Of a stretch of 60,431 bases of DNA, positions 28,017 to 36,794 are shown piece after piece (position 1 is the stretch's first letter; each line of letters starts with the position of its first letter). Source of the stretch: Alteribacillus persepolensis (GTDB taxonomy: Bacteria; Bacillota; Bacilli; Bacillales; Marinococcaceae); NCBI RefSeq assembly GCF_900099605.1, contig NZ_FNDK01000021.1, positions 1-60,431 of the forward strand. Direction: 5' to 3'. The position numbers and the translations under genes are program-made. The notes under the pieces were generated by a model, which did not search any database, was not told the origin of the DNA, and saw nothing but the letters and a program-made list of their open reading frames with translations.

Positions 28017-29603
28017 TTACCGATGAACTTGATACCCAACACTTTCACGGTCCCATGTGTCTGATGTCACGCCTTCTTCTTTCAGCTTATATTTTTCCAC
28101 CCTTAAAGAAGGTGTTTTGGGAAGCGTTTTCATAAAACGAATATAGCGAGGAACGGCAAAGTGAGCCATACGGGGCTGACAGAAGTCTAAAAGTTCCTGT
28201 GGCTTTAATTCGTTTGGTTCTTTTACCACGATAACAGCGAGCACCTCTTCTTCAGATAGTTCAGATGGAACTCCAATGACAGCCGCTTCTTTTACCTTAG
28301 GATGTTCGTTAATAACTCGTTCGATTTCATAGGAAGATATATTTTCCCCTTTGCGGCGCACCACTTCTTTCTCCCTGTCAACAAAGTAAAAATAGCCGTC
28401 TTCATCCATACGGCCGCGATCGCCTGTATGAAACCATAAGTTTTGCCAGGATTTAACCGTAGCCTCTGGCATACCATAATAACCTGAGAACATAATCCAC
28501 GGTTCTTTTGGACGTACAACAATCTCTCCAACAACACCAGTTGGACACTCCTTATCATTCTCATCATGAATTTCCACATCATAAAACGGAAGGGCTTTTC
28601 CACATGAACCTTTTCGAAAGGTTTCTGCACGATTAACCATAGCTAAACCTATTTCTGTCGAACCGTATGCTTCTGTAATTTTTATATTAAATCGTTGTTG
28701 AAAGCTGTCATATATTTCAAGAGGCGCCGGTGCTCCTTGAATTTGTCGGACAGGATTATCGGCATCATCTGGCTGTTCCGGCTGTTTCATTAATATATTG
28801 AGCATAGAACCCATATAATTGAAGGTTGTTATGTGCTCCGTTCGGCAAATCTCCCAAAATTTTGAGGCAGAAAAACGATTGTGCATTACAACTGTACTGT
28901 CAGCCAATAAAGCTGGTAATATCGTCGCATATCGGGCATTGATATGAAATAATGGAAACACCGTGAATAAACAATCATCCGGACCATAATTCATCAGATC
29001 ACAACATGCCGAAGCAAGAGCAAAATTTGCTTTATGACTCAGTATCGCCCCTTTCGAAGGCCCAGTGGTCCCGGAAGTGAAAAGAATAAGCGAAGGATCT
29101 TGCGGTTGAATCGTCTCACATACTGAATCCATTGCAGCTTCTCCGATAAGATCTGCGTAAGAATACCAATTCATTTTTTCAGAAGAAGGTTCATAATCAT
29201 CACCTACGACGATGACATGCTGAATATGATGCAAATTTTCTGAAATAAAATTGACTCGTTCCACCCATTGAGAATCAATAATAAGAGCTTTGCATTCCGC
29301 TTTATTAAGAATATAGGTAAGCAGATCACCACGGTATGCGACATTTATTGGTACCTCTATTACGCCGAGGCGCGCAAGCCCCAGCCATGTTTCGAGAAAT
29401 TCAGGAACATTTGGAAGCATCACGGCGCATGTATCACCTTTTGTAAGCCCCAGCGCTTTTATCATATTTGCTGCTCTATTTCCGTTTCGGTGAAATTGTT
29501 CAAAAGTCAAATCCGTATTTTCAAAACGGACAAATGTATCATGAGGACGAAGATTTGCACGATACTCTACTACTTTTCCAAATGTTTCTTTCCCTCTGTA
29601 CAT
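28017..29603 (-). CDS. ATP-dependent acyl-CoA ligase, CaiC-like (module B)
   Basis: Paralogue of the ligase at 13438, alike along its whole length. ANL motifs: LFTSGTTGPSKGA, EAYGSTEIG, WFHTGDRGRMDEDGYF and RRKGENISSYEIE. The expected catalytic Lys region again reads SLRVEKYKL with Arg. I start at ATG 29603, 5 bases after GGAGG; the TTG four codons earlier lies in the ribosome site. 36 bases separate it from the DUF35 gene. It is expected to activate the acid imported by the neighbouring AAHS carrier. Confidence 0.85.
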   Translation of the reverse strand: MYRGKETFGKVVEYRANLRPHDTFVRFENTDLTFEQFHRNGNRAANMIKALGLTKGDTCAVMLPNVPEFLETWLGLARLGVIEVPINVAYRGDLLTYILNKAECKALIIDSQWVERVNFISENLHHIQHVIVVGDDYEPSSEKMNWYSYADLIGEAAMDSVCETIQPQDPSLILFTSGTTGPSKGAILSHKANFALASACCDLMNYGPDDCLFTVFPLFHINARYATILPALLADSTVVMHNRFSASKFWEICRTEHITTFNYMGSMLNILMKQPEQPDDADNPVRQIQGAPAPLEIYDSFQQRFNIKITEAYGSTEIGLAMVNRAETFRKGSCGKALPFYDVEIHDENDKECPTGVVGEIVVRPKEPWIMFSGYYGMPEATVKSWQNLWFHTGDRGRMDEDGYFYFVDREKEVVRRKGENISSYEIERVINEHPKVKEAAVIGVPSELSEEEVLAVIVVKEPNELKPQELLDFCQPRMAHFAVPRYIRFMKTLPKTPSLRVEKYKLKEEGVTSDTWDRESVGYQVHR

Positions 29604-29639
29604 TTGAACCTCCAAATTAAAATGTTTTGTATTTCTAAT

Positions 29640-30053
29640 TCACTTTTGAGGCACGAATTTTGGAATAGAAATATCCTCCGACCAATCTTCAAATACTACA
29701 TTTACTTTCATACCGATAAATACTTTTTCTGGTTCACACTCCACTATATTACTCATCATGGTCGGGCCTTCATCAAGCTTAATCAATGCTACCACATAAG
29801 GTGCTTCTGCCTTATAGGCTGGCGAAATGGGCCGTCGGATAACCGTGAAACTAATTACTCGTCCATTACCAGACACAGTGACCCAATCCATATAACCATG
29901 AGAACAATGAGTACACATCATTCTCGGATAAAACTGGTAATATTCACACTTAGGACATTGTTGAATGACTAATTGATGATTACGACATCCTTCCCAATAG
30001 GGGGCTGTTTCTTTGGTTGGAGTGGGAAAATTTTTTCCTGAGTGATCAGCCAT
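29640..30053 (-). CDS. DUF35 OB-fold protein with zinc ribbon, thiolase partner
   Basis: 137 residues: an N-terminal rubredoxin-like zinc ribbon (CPKC..CTHC near 35-54) followed by an OB fold (GRVISFTVIRRPISPAYKAEAPYVVALIKLDEGP). Such proteins act as obligate partners of thiolase-fold enzymes, as in ChsH2 with Ltp2. Three ATGs follow GAGGAGG; the third (30053) has correct spacing. The thiolase-fold gene lies 70 bases upstream on the same strand, which fits a complex. Confidence 0.87.
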   Translation of the reverse strand: MADHSGKNFPTPTKETAPYWEGCRNHQLVIQQCPKCEYYQFYPRMMCTHCSHGYMDWVTVSGNGRVISFTVIRRPISPAYKAEAPYVVALIKLDEGPTMMSNIVECEPEKVFIGMKVNVVFEDWSEDISIPKFVPQK

Positions 30054-30123
30054 CATCATCCTCCTCGTATCAATATTTTTTCTTCAATGACACTCCGCTT
30101 TTTTTGAAATCGAGCTTTCTTTA

Positions 30124-31293
30124 CTAGTGTTTATCCCTGCCAAGTATTAGTGTAGTGTGACTTGATAATATGCCGCCCTGTCCATGTACCAGCGAAATGT
30201 TAGCATCCTTGACTTGCCGACCACCCGCTTGGTGTCTAAGCTGTGCTACTGCCTCGGTTAAAGCAAACATAGAACCAGGATTTCCAGGATGGCAATGCGA
30301 GAGCAATCCACCATGAGTATTAACTGGCAGCGATCCTCCTAATTCCACATTACCGTTTTCCACAAATGCTCCCCCCTCCCCCTTTTCACAAAATCCTAAA
30401 TCTTCTAATTCAATTAATACAGTTGGGGTAAAGCAATCATAAATTTGAGCTACATCGATATCACTTGGACCTACACCAGCCATATCATAAGCACGCTGCC
30501 CAGATTCTGCTGCTGCTGAAGTGGTAAGATTACGAGCCTGGCTTATATGTTCATGACTATGTCCTTCTCCCACTCCTAGTAAATAGACAGGTGGACTTTT
30601 AAAATCAGCTGCTCGTTCTGCAGAAGTAAGTACTACGGCTGATCCGCCATCAGAAATCAAAGAACAATCCAATAAATGCAAAGGATCTGCAATCATTCTT
30701 GAATTTAACACATCTTCTACTGTGATGATTTCCCGTTTTTGTGCAGCGGGATTAAGATTTGCATGCTTACGACAAGCAACAGCAATGGCTGCAAACTGTT
30801 CAGGGGTCGTCCCATATTCCGCCATATGAGCCTGCCCGGCAAGAGCATAAAATGCTGGAACAGTTGGACCATATGGTATTTCAAATTGCTGGTGACCTGT
30901 TGAAGCCTGCATGGCCATTGCCTGTTCTTTGGATAAGCCGCTGTGCAGACTGTCTGCCATTGTAATTAACACGGTATCGCAAACCCCGGTAGCGATGGCT
31001 GATGCCGCATGATGCAGAACAGAAAATGTCGTACCTCCTCCTGTACCAACTCCTAGACAATAACGGGGAAAAATCTGCATATACTCAGCAATTGCTTCTG
31101 CATGATACATATAAGGTTCAGCCATCGAATTACATGTAATCAATCCATCTACTTGTTCCTTATTAATACCAGCGTCATCTAGCGCACGCAGTGCTGCATC
31201 CACACAAAGCTGGGTCGCTCCCATATGTGGAACAACTCCTACTTCCGTATCCGCAGCACCAACTATTGCCACTTTTCCATTTAATGAATTCAT
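30124..31293 (-). CDS. Thiolase-fold enzyme of SCP2/Ltp2 type, nucleophile Cys missing
   Basis: 389 residues with the SCP2-thiolase layout: KVAIVGAADTEVG, AALRALDDAGINKEQVDGLI, the central DIDVAQIYDCFTPTVLIELEDLGF and C-terminal VNTHGGLLSHCHPGNPG and LVHGQGG. In ordinary thiolases the acyl-accepting Cys sits in a CASG-like loop near residue 85; here the loop reads GVGTGGGTTFS, without Cys. This is the pattern of the Ltp2 retro-aldolases that work with DUF35 proteins, so C-C cleavage of a beta-hydroxyacyl-CoA is a reasonable alternative to thiolysis. Function is inference. Confidence 0.85.
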   Translation of the reverse strand: MNSLNGKVAIVGAADTEVGVVPHMGATQLCVDAALRALDDAGINKEQVDGLITCNSMAEPYMYHAEAIAEYMQIFPRYCLGVGTGGGTTFSVLHHAASAIATGVCDTVLITMADSLHSGLSKEQAMAMQASTGHQQFEIPYGPTVPAFYALAGQAHMAEYGTTPEQFAAIAVACRKHANLNPAAQKREIITVEDVLNSRMIADPLHLLDCSLISDGGSAVVLTSAERAADFKSPPVYLLGVGEGHSHEHISQARNLTTSAAAESGQRAYDMAGVGPSDIDVAQIYDCFTPTVLIELEDLGFCEKGEGGAFVENGNVELGGSLPVNTHGGLLSHCHPGNPGSMFALTEAVAQLRHQAGGRQVKDANISLVHGQGGILSSHTTLILGRDKH

Positions 31294-31323
31294 GTATCAT
31301 ATACCTCTTTCATCCGTTAATTG

Positions 31324-31540
31324 TTAATATTTGACAACAGTCGTACCAGGGACAATCTTTTCATTTTTCTCATTTTTTATATAGACTTCAAGCTCCAATT
31401 CCCTGTTTCTCCTTATAAGCAGCCTTGTGGTTAGGGTATTCTATCGATGGTAATTTTCTGTTCCCTTAACCACTTCAAAACTGTTTTAAACAAGTCTCCC
31501 ATTAATTGCCCTGTATAACTCAATCCAACAATTCTCTGCT
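31324..31540 (-). pseudogene. Remnant of a MaoC-like hydratase gene
   Basis: Two minus-strand frames join into a MaoC/hotdog C-terminus: QRIVGLSYTGQLMGDLFKTV (up to ~31540, frame ends in TAA near 31440) and NTLTTRLLIRRNRELELEVY continuing to EKIVPGTTVVKY (stop at 31324). One frameshift separates them and no start or N-terminal half is left. It lies just upstream of the thiolase-DUF35 pair, where MaoC-type hydratases are often encoded. Identification rests on my reading of a short segment. Confidence 0.5.
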
Positions 31541-31810
31541 TTTACAATATAAAAATTGATAAAATAAATGTGATGGGTTTGAAACAATACCTTTATTTAA
31601 AGTTGATAACACTAGTCATAAAAATATTAAGATTGAAGGCTAAAATTTAATTTGTCCTTATGTTTGTCTTAGTACGTGCTTTACCAATTTGTGTTTTTAA
31701 CGCCCCATACAAAATGAACAATGAAAACAAAGAGAAGGGGGGAATTAAAATAAGATAAATTTTTATGGTCTAATAAAATAAATAACTATCAACTAAAAGT
31801 TTTTAATATT
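31541..31810. other. Intergenic stretch upstream of MaoC-like remnant
   Basis: AT-rich. The room between the remnant and the palindrome at 31811 is about what the missing N-terminal half would need. A minus-strand hydrophobic open stretch near 31660-31770 has no start codon or ribosome site. Confidence 0.3.
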
Positions 31811-31850
31811 AAAATATATTTCAAACAAATATTTGTTTGAAATATATTTT
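31811..31850. promoter_or_regulatory. Perfect 40-bp palindrome containing TetR-type operator
   Basis: The 20 bases AAAATATATTTCAAACAAAT (31811-31830) are followed by their exact reverse complement, with no loop. Its core (31822-31839), CAAACAAATATTTGTTTG, is the most symmetric copy of the operator found at 23576, 40176 and 41073. It lies upstream of the thiolase-DUF35-ligase-transporter operon, before the decayed MaoC-like gene. Confidence 0.65.
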
Positions 31851-31964
31851 TCTGAATGTGAATATTCCTGTTGTATTTTTTCTTTCTTAAAAAATAGAGA
31901 AACAGTAAAAAATGACAGCGTGCATTGTACATTCTTAGTTATGTCTGTGTCCCGCTTTTATCGT

Positions 31965-33131
31965 TTAAAGGTTAGGAATCTGTTCATTGGAATAGCCTAA
32001 CTCCCTTAATATTTCATTATTATGCTCGCCTAATCGGGGAGACGGCCTCCGGATTTCTCCTTCTGTTCTTGAAAGTTTAATTGGAATGCCCAGCTGTTTC
32101 ATCTTTACTCTCCCTGGATAATCAACTTCTTCAATCATATGCCGGTGCTTAATTTGAGGGTCTTCCATCATTTCCTCTGCTGTTAATACAGGAGAAACAC
32201 ATGCTTCTATTCCTTTAAATAATGCTGTCCATTCTTTTAATGATTTTTTACTGATAATGCATTGAATCTCTTCTTTCATCCACGTCTGCTCCTCAAGAGG
32301 GGCATTCAATTTAGCAATGAATTCTTCTTTTCCTATTAATTTACAAAAGTGAATCCAAAACTTTTCTTCCAACGCTGCCACAGCTAAATAACGATTGTCT
32401 TGTGTTTTATATACTTCATAACAAGCTTTCCCTCCACTTAATGGAAGTTCTCCTCTTTGCGGTTGACTTTTTGATACAAAGAAGTTAGGTAGGATGGTTT
32501 GCATCCAGGAAACTGCTCCATCTAACATGGAAATGTCTATAAATTGTCCTTTATCAGAGCTCTTTGATTCTATGATTGATAACAAAATACCGATTGCCGC
32601 CATGAGAGAACCTCCCCCAATGTCAGCAATTTGAACTGATGAAAGCAGTGGCTTTCCACTGCGTTCTCCTTGCAAATTCAACATGCCTGAGTAACTCAAA
32701 TAATTAAGATCATGGCCAGCAGATTCCGCATAAGGACCGCTTTGTCCATAACCAGTAATGGCACAATAAATTATCTTTGAGTTATATTTTTTGAGTTCCT
32801 CGTAATCTAAACCGAGACGTTTCATGACACCTGGACGGAAAGATTCTACAACGACATCCGCTGTTTTTACTAAATCTATAAACATTTTTTTCCCTAATTC
32901 ACTTTTCAAATCTATGGAAACACTTCGTTTGTTTCTATTGAGGGATGCGAAAATAGCACTTTGCTCTTGATCTCCGATTTTTGGCTCTTCTCCTCTCGCA
33001 TAATCCCCTCCATTAGGTGCTTCAATTTTAATAACGTCAGCACCAAAATCAGCGAGTAGTAACGTACAATATGGACCGGGCAGCAGTCGGGTTAAATCTA
33101 ACACTCGAAATGATTCCAAAGGCAGCGTCAT
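31965..33131 (-). CDS. CaiB/BaiF-family (class III) CoA-transferase
   Basis: Transfers CoA between carboxylic acids, or acts as a racemase in related branches. FRVLDLTRLLPGPYCTLLLA, DVIKIEAPNGGDYAR, NRNKRSVSIDLK and the catalytic Asp141 in AGHDLNYLSYSG are family marks. 388 residues; AAGGGGAG precedes the ATG. It is the last of four closely packed minus-strand genes (kinase-like, acyl-CoA dehydrogenase, SDR, this gene; gaps 27-33 bases). It may activate the pathway acid or move CoA to a later intermediate. Confidence 0.9.
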   Translation of the reverse strand: MTLPLESFRVLDLTRLLPGPYCTLLLADFGADVIKIEAPNGGDYARGEEPKIGDQEQSAIFASLNRNKRSVSIDLKSELGKKMFIDLVKTADVVVESFRPGVMKRLGLDYEELKKYNSKIIYCAITGYGQSGPYAESAGHDLNYLSYSGMLNLQGERSGKPLLSSVQIADIGGGSLMAAIGILLSIIESKSSDKGQFIDISMLDGAVSWMQTILPNFFVSKSQPQRGELPLSGGKACYEVYKTQDNRYLAVAALEEKFWIHFCKLIGKEEFIAKLNAPLEEQTWMKEEIQCIISKKSLKEWTALFKGIEACVSPVLTAEEMMEDPQIKHRHMIEEVDYPGRVKMKQLGIPIKLSRTEGEIRRPSPRLGEHNNEILRELGYSNEQIPNL

Positions 33132-33158
33132 TAATATCTCCCCTTTAGATAAATGCCT

Positions 33159-33920
33159 CTACTCTGATAATGTTCCTCCATCTATACTAAATGTTTGACC
33201 AGTAACATACTTTGCCATATCTGATGCAAGATAAAGAGCAATAGATGAAATGTCTTCTGGCGCTCCTAGCTTTCTAAGCGGAATAGTTTTCAAGATCTTT
33301 TCCAGCCACTCTTCGTTTTCCATCTCTTTTTCATTTATCTCTGTACTAATCAAGCCTGGGGCAATGGAGTTTACAAATATTCCATACCTGGCCCACTCTG
33401 ATGCAAGCGATTTTGTTAAATGAATGACAGCCGCCTTACTAGCAGTATACGGCGCAATTCTTTTATACGGTTTTATACCTCCCACCGATGAAATGTTAAT
33501 GATTTTACCACCATTCTGCTCTATCATAATCTTTGCAGCTTGTTGACAGCAGAAAAATAACCCTTTCGTATTTACATCAAAAATATAATCATAGTCTTCT
33601 TCCGTAACTTTAGTAGCCGGTTTTGTCGTATTGACCCCCGCATTGTTTACTAAAATGTCAATTTTCCCGAACTCTTCCATTGTTTTTTCAAACATTGCAG
33701 AAATTTCATCCATATTAGAAACATCACATTGAATAGCGATTGCTTTTCTTCCTTTTCCCTGCAGTTCCTCGCTTAATTCCATGCATTTCTCTATATTTCT
33801 GCTTGCTATAGCAACAGCTGCCCCGTGTTCTGAAAAGTCACGGACCATTTGTGCCCCTATTCCGCGGCTTCCCCCTGTCACTAAAATTACTTTTCCTGCT
33901 AAATCGAAAACTTTATCCAT
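33159..33920 (-). CDS. Short-chain dehydrogenase/reductase
   Basis: NAD(P)-dependent oxidoreductase of 253 residues. TGGSRGIG (15-22) is the nucleotide loop, NNAG follows the fourth strand, and INISSVGG..YTASK supplies the Ser-Tyr-Lys triad. The C-terminus YVTGQTFSIDGG is typical of FabG-like enzymes. The ATG at 33920 is preferred over the GTG at 33938 because GGGGGG lies 10 bases before it. In this operon a hydroxyacyl-CoA or ring-alcohol dehydrogenase role is likely but not shown. Confidence 0.9.
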   Translation of the reverse strand: MDKVFDLAGKVILVTGGSRGIGAQMVRDFSEHGAAVAIASRNIEKCMELSEELQGKGRKAIAIQCDVSNMDEISAMFEKTMEEFGKIDILVNNAGVNTTKPATKVTEEDYDYIFDVNTKGLFFCCQQAAKIMIEQNGGKIINISSVGGIKPYKRIAPYTASKAAVIHLTKSLASEWARYGIFVNSIAPGLISTEINEKEMENEEWLEKILKTIPLRKLGAPEDISSIALYLASDMAKYVTGQTFSIDGGTLSE

Positions 33921-33949
33921 TTTGAATATGCCCCCCACACCTTATTTCA

Positions 33950-35149
33950 CTAAACAGTCAATTCTTTTTCTCGTTTTTTATATTCTTTAAAGATTCGTTT
34001 AGCTACGACCATACGATGTACTTCATCTGGACCGTCATATATATGTGCAGCCCTCGCTTCTCTATAGAAGCCTTCTAACGGAGTATCCTTGGAATACCCT
34101 AGTGAACCATGCACTTGTATAGCTCTATTAATAACGTCATTCAATATTTTAGCTCCATGAAACTTAATTAAAGAAATTTCTTTTCTAGCATCTTCTCCTT
34201 GATCCATTTTCCATGCTGCATGAAGCGTTAACAGTCTTGCTGAAGCCATTTCAGCTTCAGAATCTGCTACAAAGTTTTGTATGGTTTGCTGTTCTGCTAA
34301 AGGAACCCCCCGAGTCTTTCGTTTTAAAGCATAAGAGACCATAAGATCAAAACTTCGGTTCATTACACCGAGCCAGCGCATAGCATGTGTTATACGGCCA
34401 GGTCCTAATCTCATTTGTGCTAACTTAAAACCTTCACCAGGACTGCCCAGCATGCTGTCTTCTTTAACCCGGCAATTATTAAAACCCAATTCCCAGTGGC
34501 CTCCTTCACTGTAATCTCCCATTACCGGAATATCTCTTATTTTTTCAACTCCGGGGTTATCCATGTCTACAATAAACATACTCGCACGCTCATGCGGAAG
34601 AGCTTCTGGATTTGTTACAGCCATAACAATAACAAAGGAAGACATTCCTGCATTGCTTATAAACCATTTCTTTCCATTAATTACCCATTCATCGCCATCT
34701 TTTTCTGCGTGAGTCTCTATCCCTGTCGGGTCGGCCCCTGATACATCCCGCTCCGTTAAAGCAAAACAGGATCTTATTTCATCATTTACTATTGGTTCAA
34801 GATATTTTTTTCTTTGTTCTTCAGTCCCTGCATTTAAAAGGATTTCTGAATTTCCTGTATCAGGAGCGGCGGTGCCAAATACACGTGGTCCAATGGCGCT
34901 GCTTCCTAATATTTCATTAAGAAGACCTAAAAATACAGCTCCAAGTCCCAAACCACCAGCATGTTTTGGTAAATGTGCAGCCCATAGGTTCTGGTCTTTT
35001 ACTTTTTGTTGTAACGGTTTTAGAATTTCATCCGGCAAACCTTTCCCTGGAATAATGTATTCTTCAGCCGGATAGACATCCTCTTCCATGATCTTTTGCG
35101 CTTTTTGCAGTAATTCGTTCTGTTCTTCGGTTGGACTAAAATCAAACAT
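33950..35149 (-). CDS. Acyl-CoA dehydrogenase (ACAD10/11-like)
   Basis: An FAD enzyme making a 2,3-enoyl-CoA. CFALTERDVSGADPTGIETH, WVINGKKWFISNAGMSSFV, GPGRITHAMRWLGVMNRS, IQVHGSLGYSKDTPLE and the C-terminal YDGPDEVHRMVVAKRIFKEY are conserved ACAD blocks. 399 residues. AAGGAG lies before the ATG, and the kinase-like gene ends 32 bases upstream. Pairing with an APH-type kinase gene matches the two halves of ACAD10/11, where hydroxylated acyl-CoAs are phosphorylated then eliminated. Confidence 0.92.
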   Translation of the reverse strand: MFDFSPTEEQNELLQKAQKIMEEDVYPAEEYIIPGKGLPDEILKPLQQKVKDQNLWAAHLPKHAGGLGLGAVFLGLLNEILGSSAIGPRVFGTAAPDTGNSEILLNAGTEEQRKKYLEPIVNDEIRSCFALTERDVSGADPTGIETHAEKDGDEWVINGKKWFISNAGMSSFVIVMAVTNPEALPHERASMFIVDMDNPGVEKIRDIPVMGDYSEGGHWELGFNNCRVKEDSMLGSPGEGFKLAQMRLGPGRITHAMRWLGVMNRSFDLMVSYALKRKTRGVPLAEQQTIQNFVADSEAEMASARLLTLHAAWKMDQGEDARKEISLIKFHGAKILNDVINRAIQVHGSLGYSKDTPLEGFYREARAAHIYDGPDEVHRMVVAKRIFKEYKKREKELTV

Positions 35150-35181
35150 GGTTATCTAGCTCCTTTTTTGATTGTCTCTAA

Positions 35182-36252
35182 TTAAAACATTTTTTTATCA
35201 ACTACTTCATAAGCGTGTGTCATCATATTCCGAGCTCTTTTATCAAATGTTTTAAATCTCTCATCATTTGATTTTCCAATTTTCCAACGATAATAAATTT
35301 GCTGGAATACAACGGCAAGTTTAAAGTAGGTGAAAGCCATATAAAAATTCATATCCGGAATATTTTTTTTCGTTTTAAGAGCATAGCGGTGGATAAATTC
35401 TTCCCTTGAAATAAATCCAGGCGTTCCAGTCAAAGATGGTAAACTTTCTTTAAGTAGGTCTGGATCCTTCTCTTCTACCCAATAACCTAATGCTCCGGCT
35501 AAATCAAAAAATGGATCAGCAACCGTTGCTAGTTCCCAATCAAGTACAGCGTTAATCTTACGCAGGTCCTGGGAAAACAGCATGTTATTTAATTTATAGT
35601 CGTTATGAATAACTGCGCTGTCATGGGAGGCGGGAACGTGGTTCACCATCCACTTACTTAGTTCCTCAAAATAAGGAACATCGTCTGTTTTGGATTTATT
35701 AAATCGTTTAATCCACCCATGTACTTGCCTGTTCAAAAAACCTTCAGGATACCCAAACTCAGAAAGGCCCACCTTTTCGTAATCAATTTGATGCAAATCT
35801 GCTAATGCATCAACGACATTATAAGAAATCGTTTTTAATTGGTCCGCTGAAATGTTTTGACCTGGGGGAAATGATTCATCTATAACGATTCCCTTTTTAT
35901 GCTCCATAACATAAAACGGAACGCCAATCACGCTTTTATCATCACAAAAAACATATGGTTTCGGAACGAATGAATAATAAGGGTACAGCTTCTTTAAAAA
36001 TTCTGACTCTCGTTTCATATCATGAGCTTTGGGCGGCAATGGACCATTGGGGGGACGCCTCATCACCGCCTCCCAATTCCCAGCACGTAAATGGTAGGTC
36101 AAATTTGATACTCCCGTCGAAAACTGCGTCACTTCTAAAGGCTCTTCTGGGAAACCTTCTATACTTTCTCTTAAGTATTTTTTTACCGCATTTTGATCAA
36201 AATCTTCCCCCTTACGAATAGGAATAGTTTCTTGAAACATGTGTTGATTCAT
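35182..36252 (-). CDS. APH-family phosphotransferase, ACAD10/11 kinase-like
   Basis: 356 residues. It opens with FSTGVSNLTYHLR and WEAVMRRPP (ATP-binding lysine-type region); VIHNDYKLNNMLF is the Brenner catalytic loop (H-x-D-x4-N) and INAVLDWELATVADPFFDLA the metal-binding segment. These match the kinase domain of ACAD10/11, which phosphorylates 4-hydroxyacyl-CoAs. ATG 36252 is chosen, 5 bases after GGAGGGG, rather than the adjacent TTG. First gene of the four-gene operon to 31965; a weak operator-like site lies at 36309-36326. A 4-hydroxyacyl-CoA step is therefore plausible for the pathway. Confidence 0.85.
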   Translation of the reverse strand: MNQHMFQETIPIRKGEDFDQNAVKKYLRESIEGFPEEPLEVTQFSTGVSNLTYHLRAGNWEAVMRRPPNGPLPPKAHDMKRESEFLKKLYPYYSFVPKPYVFCDDKSVIGVPFYVMEHKKGIVIDESFPPGQNISADQLKTISYNVVDALADLHQIDYEKVGLSEFGYPEGFLNRQVHGWIKRFNKSKTDDVPYFEELSKWMVNHVPASHDSAVIHNDYKLNNMLFSQDLRKINAVLDWELATVADPFFDLAGALGYWVEEKDPDLLKESLPSLTGTPGFISREEFIHRYALKTKKNIPDMNFYMAFTYFKLAVVFQQIYYRWKIGKSNDERFKTFDKRARNMMTHAYEVVDKKMF

Positions 36253-36308
36253 CAATTCCCCTCCTCAAACAACAGTTATCATGGTGGAGCGGATGATCAC
36301 TAATATAC

Positions 36309-36326
36309 CAAACAGTCGTTTTAATT
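36309..36326. promoter_or_regulatory. Weak TetR-operator-like site upstream of kinase/ACAD operon
   Basis: CAAACAGTCGTTTTAATT matches the tetR-promoter site at 41073 in the first half (CAAACAGT, GTTT) but its right arm is poor. It lies 57 bp before the start, between a possible -35 and -10 on the minus strand. Confidence 0.35.
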
Positions 36327-36443
36327 TAAGTCATAAACTTGTTGTTTACCAAGTCGTTTATGGCAAATGTCCCGGTTTGCTTTTATCAGCCTAACACTAG
36401 TGTTATTACTCGTCTTTTTCCAAAATTACTAGAAAATATATCT

Positions 36444-36643
36444 TAAAGAAGCTGTCCCATTAAGTTAGTTCTCGGTAAGCACAATTGGAATATACCCGTG
36501 TTCCTCCTGATAACGGCTCCTTATGAGCAAATCCCTTCACTGTGGCATCTGCACATTTCCCTATTTTCCTTAAGAGTCTCGTATATTCAATTTGCTAGAT
36601 AACATCACACCCTAAACTAACCTGTTGAGACAGCTCTCTTTAA
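36444..36643. repeat. ~200-bp MITE-like element with inverted ends
   Basis: The left end (TTAAAGAAGCTGTCCCATTA, on to GTTAGTT) is mirrored at the right end by CTGTTGAGACAGCTCTCTTT and its neighbours; about 24 of 29 bases pair. The interior has no coding capacity. The AGCTGTCTCAACAGG-type end resembles ends of common Bacillota insertion sequences, so a non-autonomous element is likely. The remaining gap up to 36794 shows nothing else. Confidence 0.5.
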
Positions 36644-36794
36644 CATTGAATATTTATAGACTCCCCACTCTTTAAGTGAGGTTTATTTACGGTAATCATG
36701 ATGTTCAAAAATTATTCCGTATGATAATGTGTTTTTTAACCCCACAGATTTGTATGCACTTTCCCTTGAAAGTAGAGGTGAAATAAATATACCT

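Noticed and set aside
29268-29972. Plus-strand open frame of 234 codons
   Set aside because: It lies antisense to the acyl-CoA ligase and DUF35 genes and has no ribosome site; a shadow.
31660-31770. Hydrophobic open stretch resembling the putP-linked microprotein
   Set aside because: No start codon or ribosome site; hydrophobicity can arise from AT-rich DNA.
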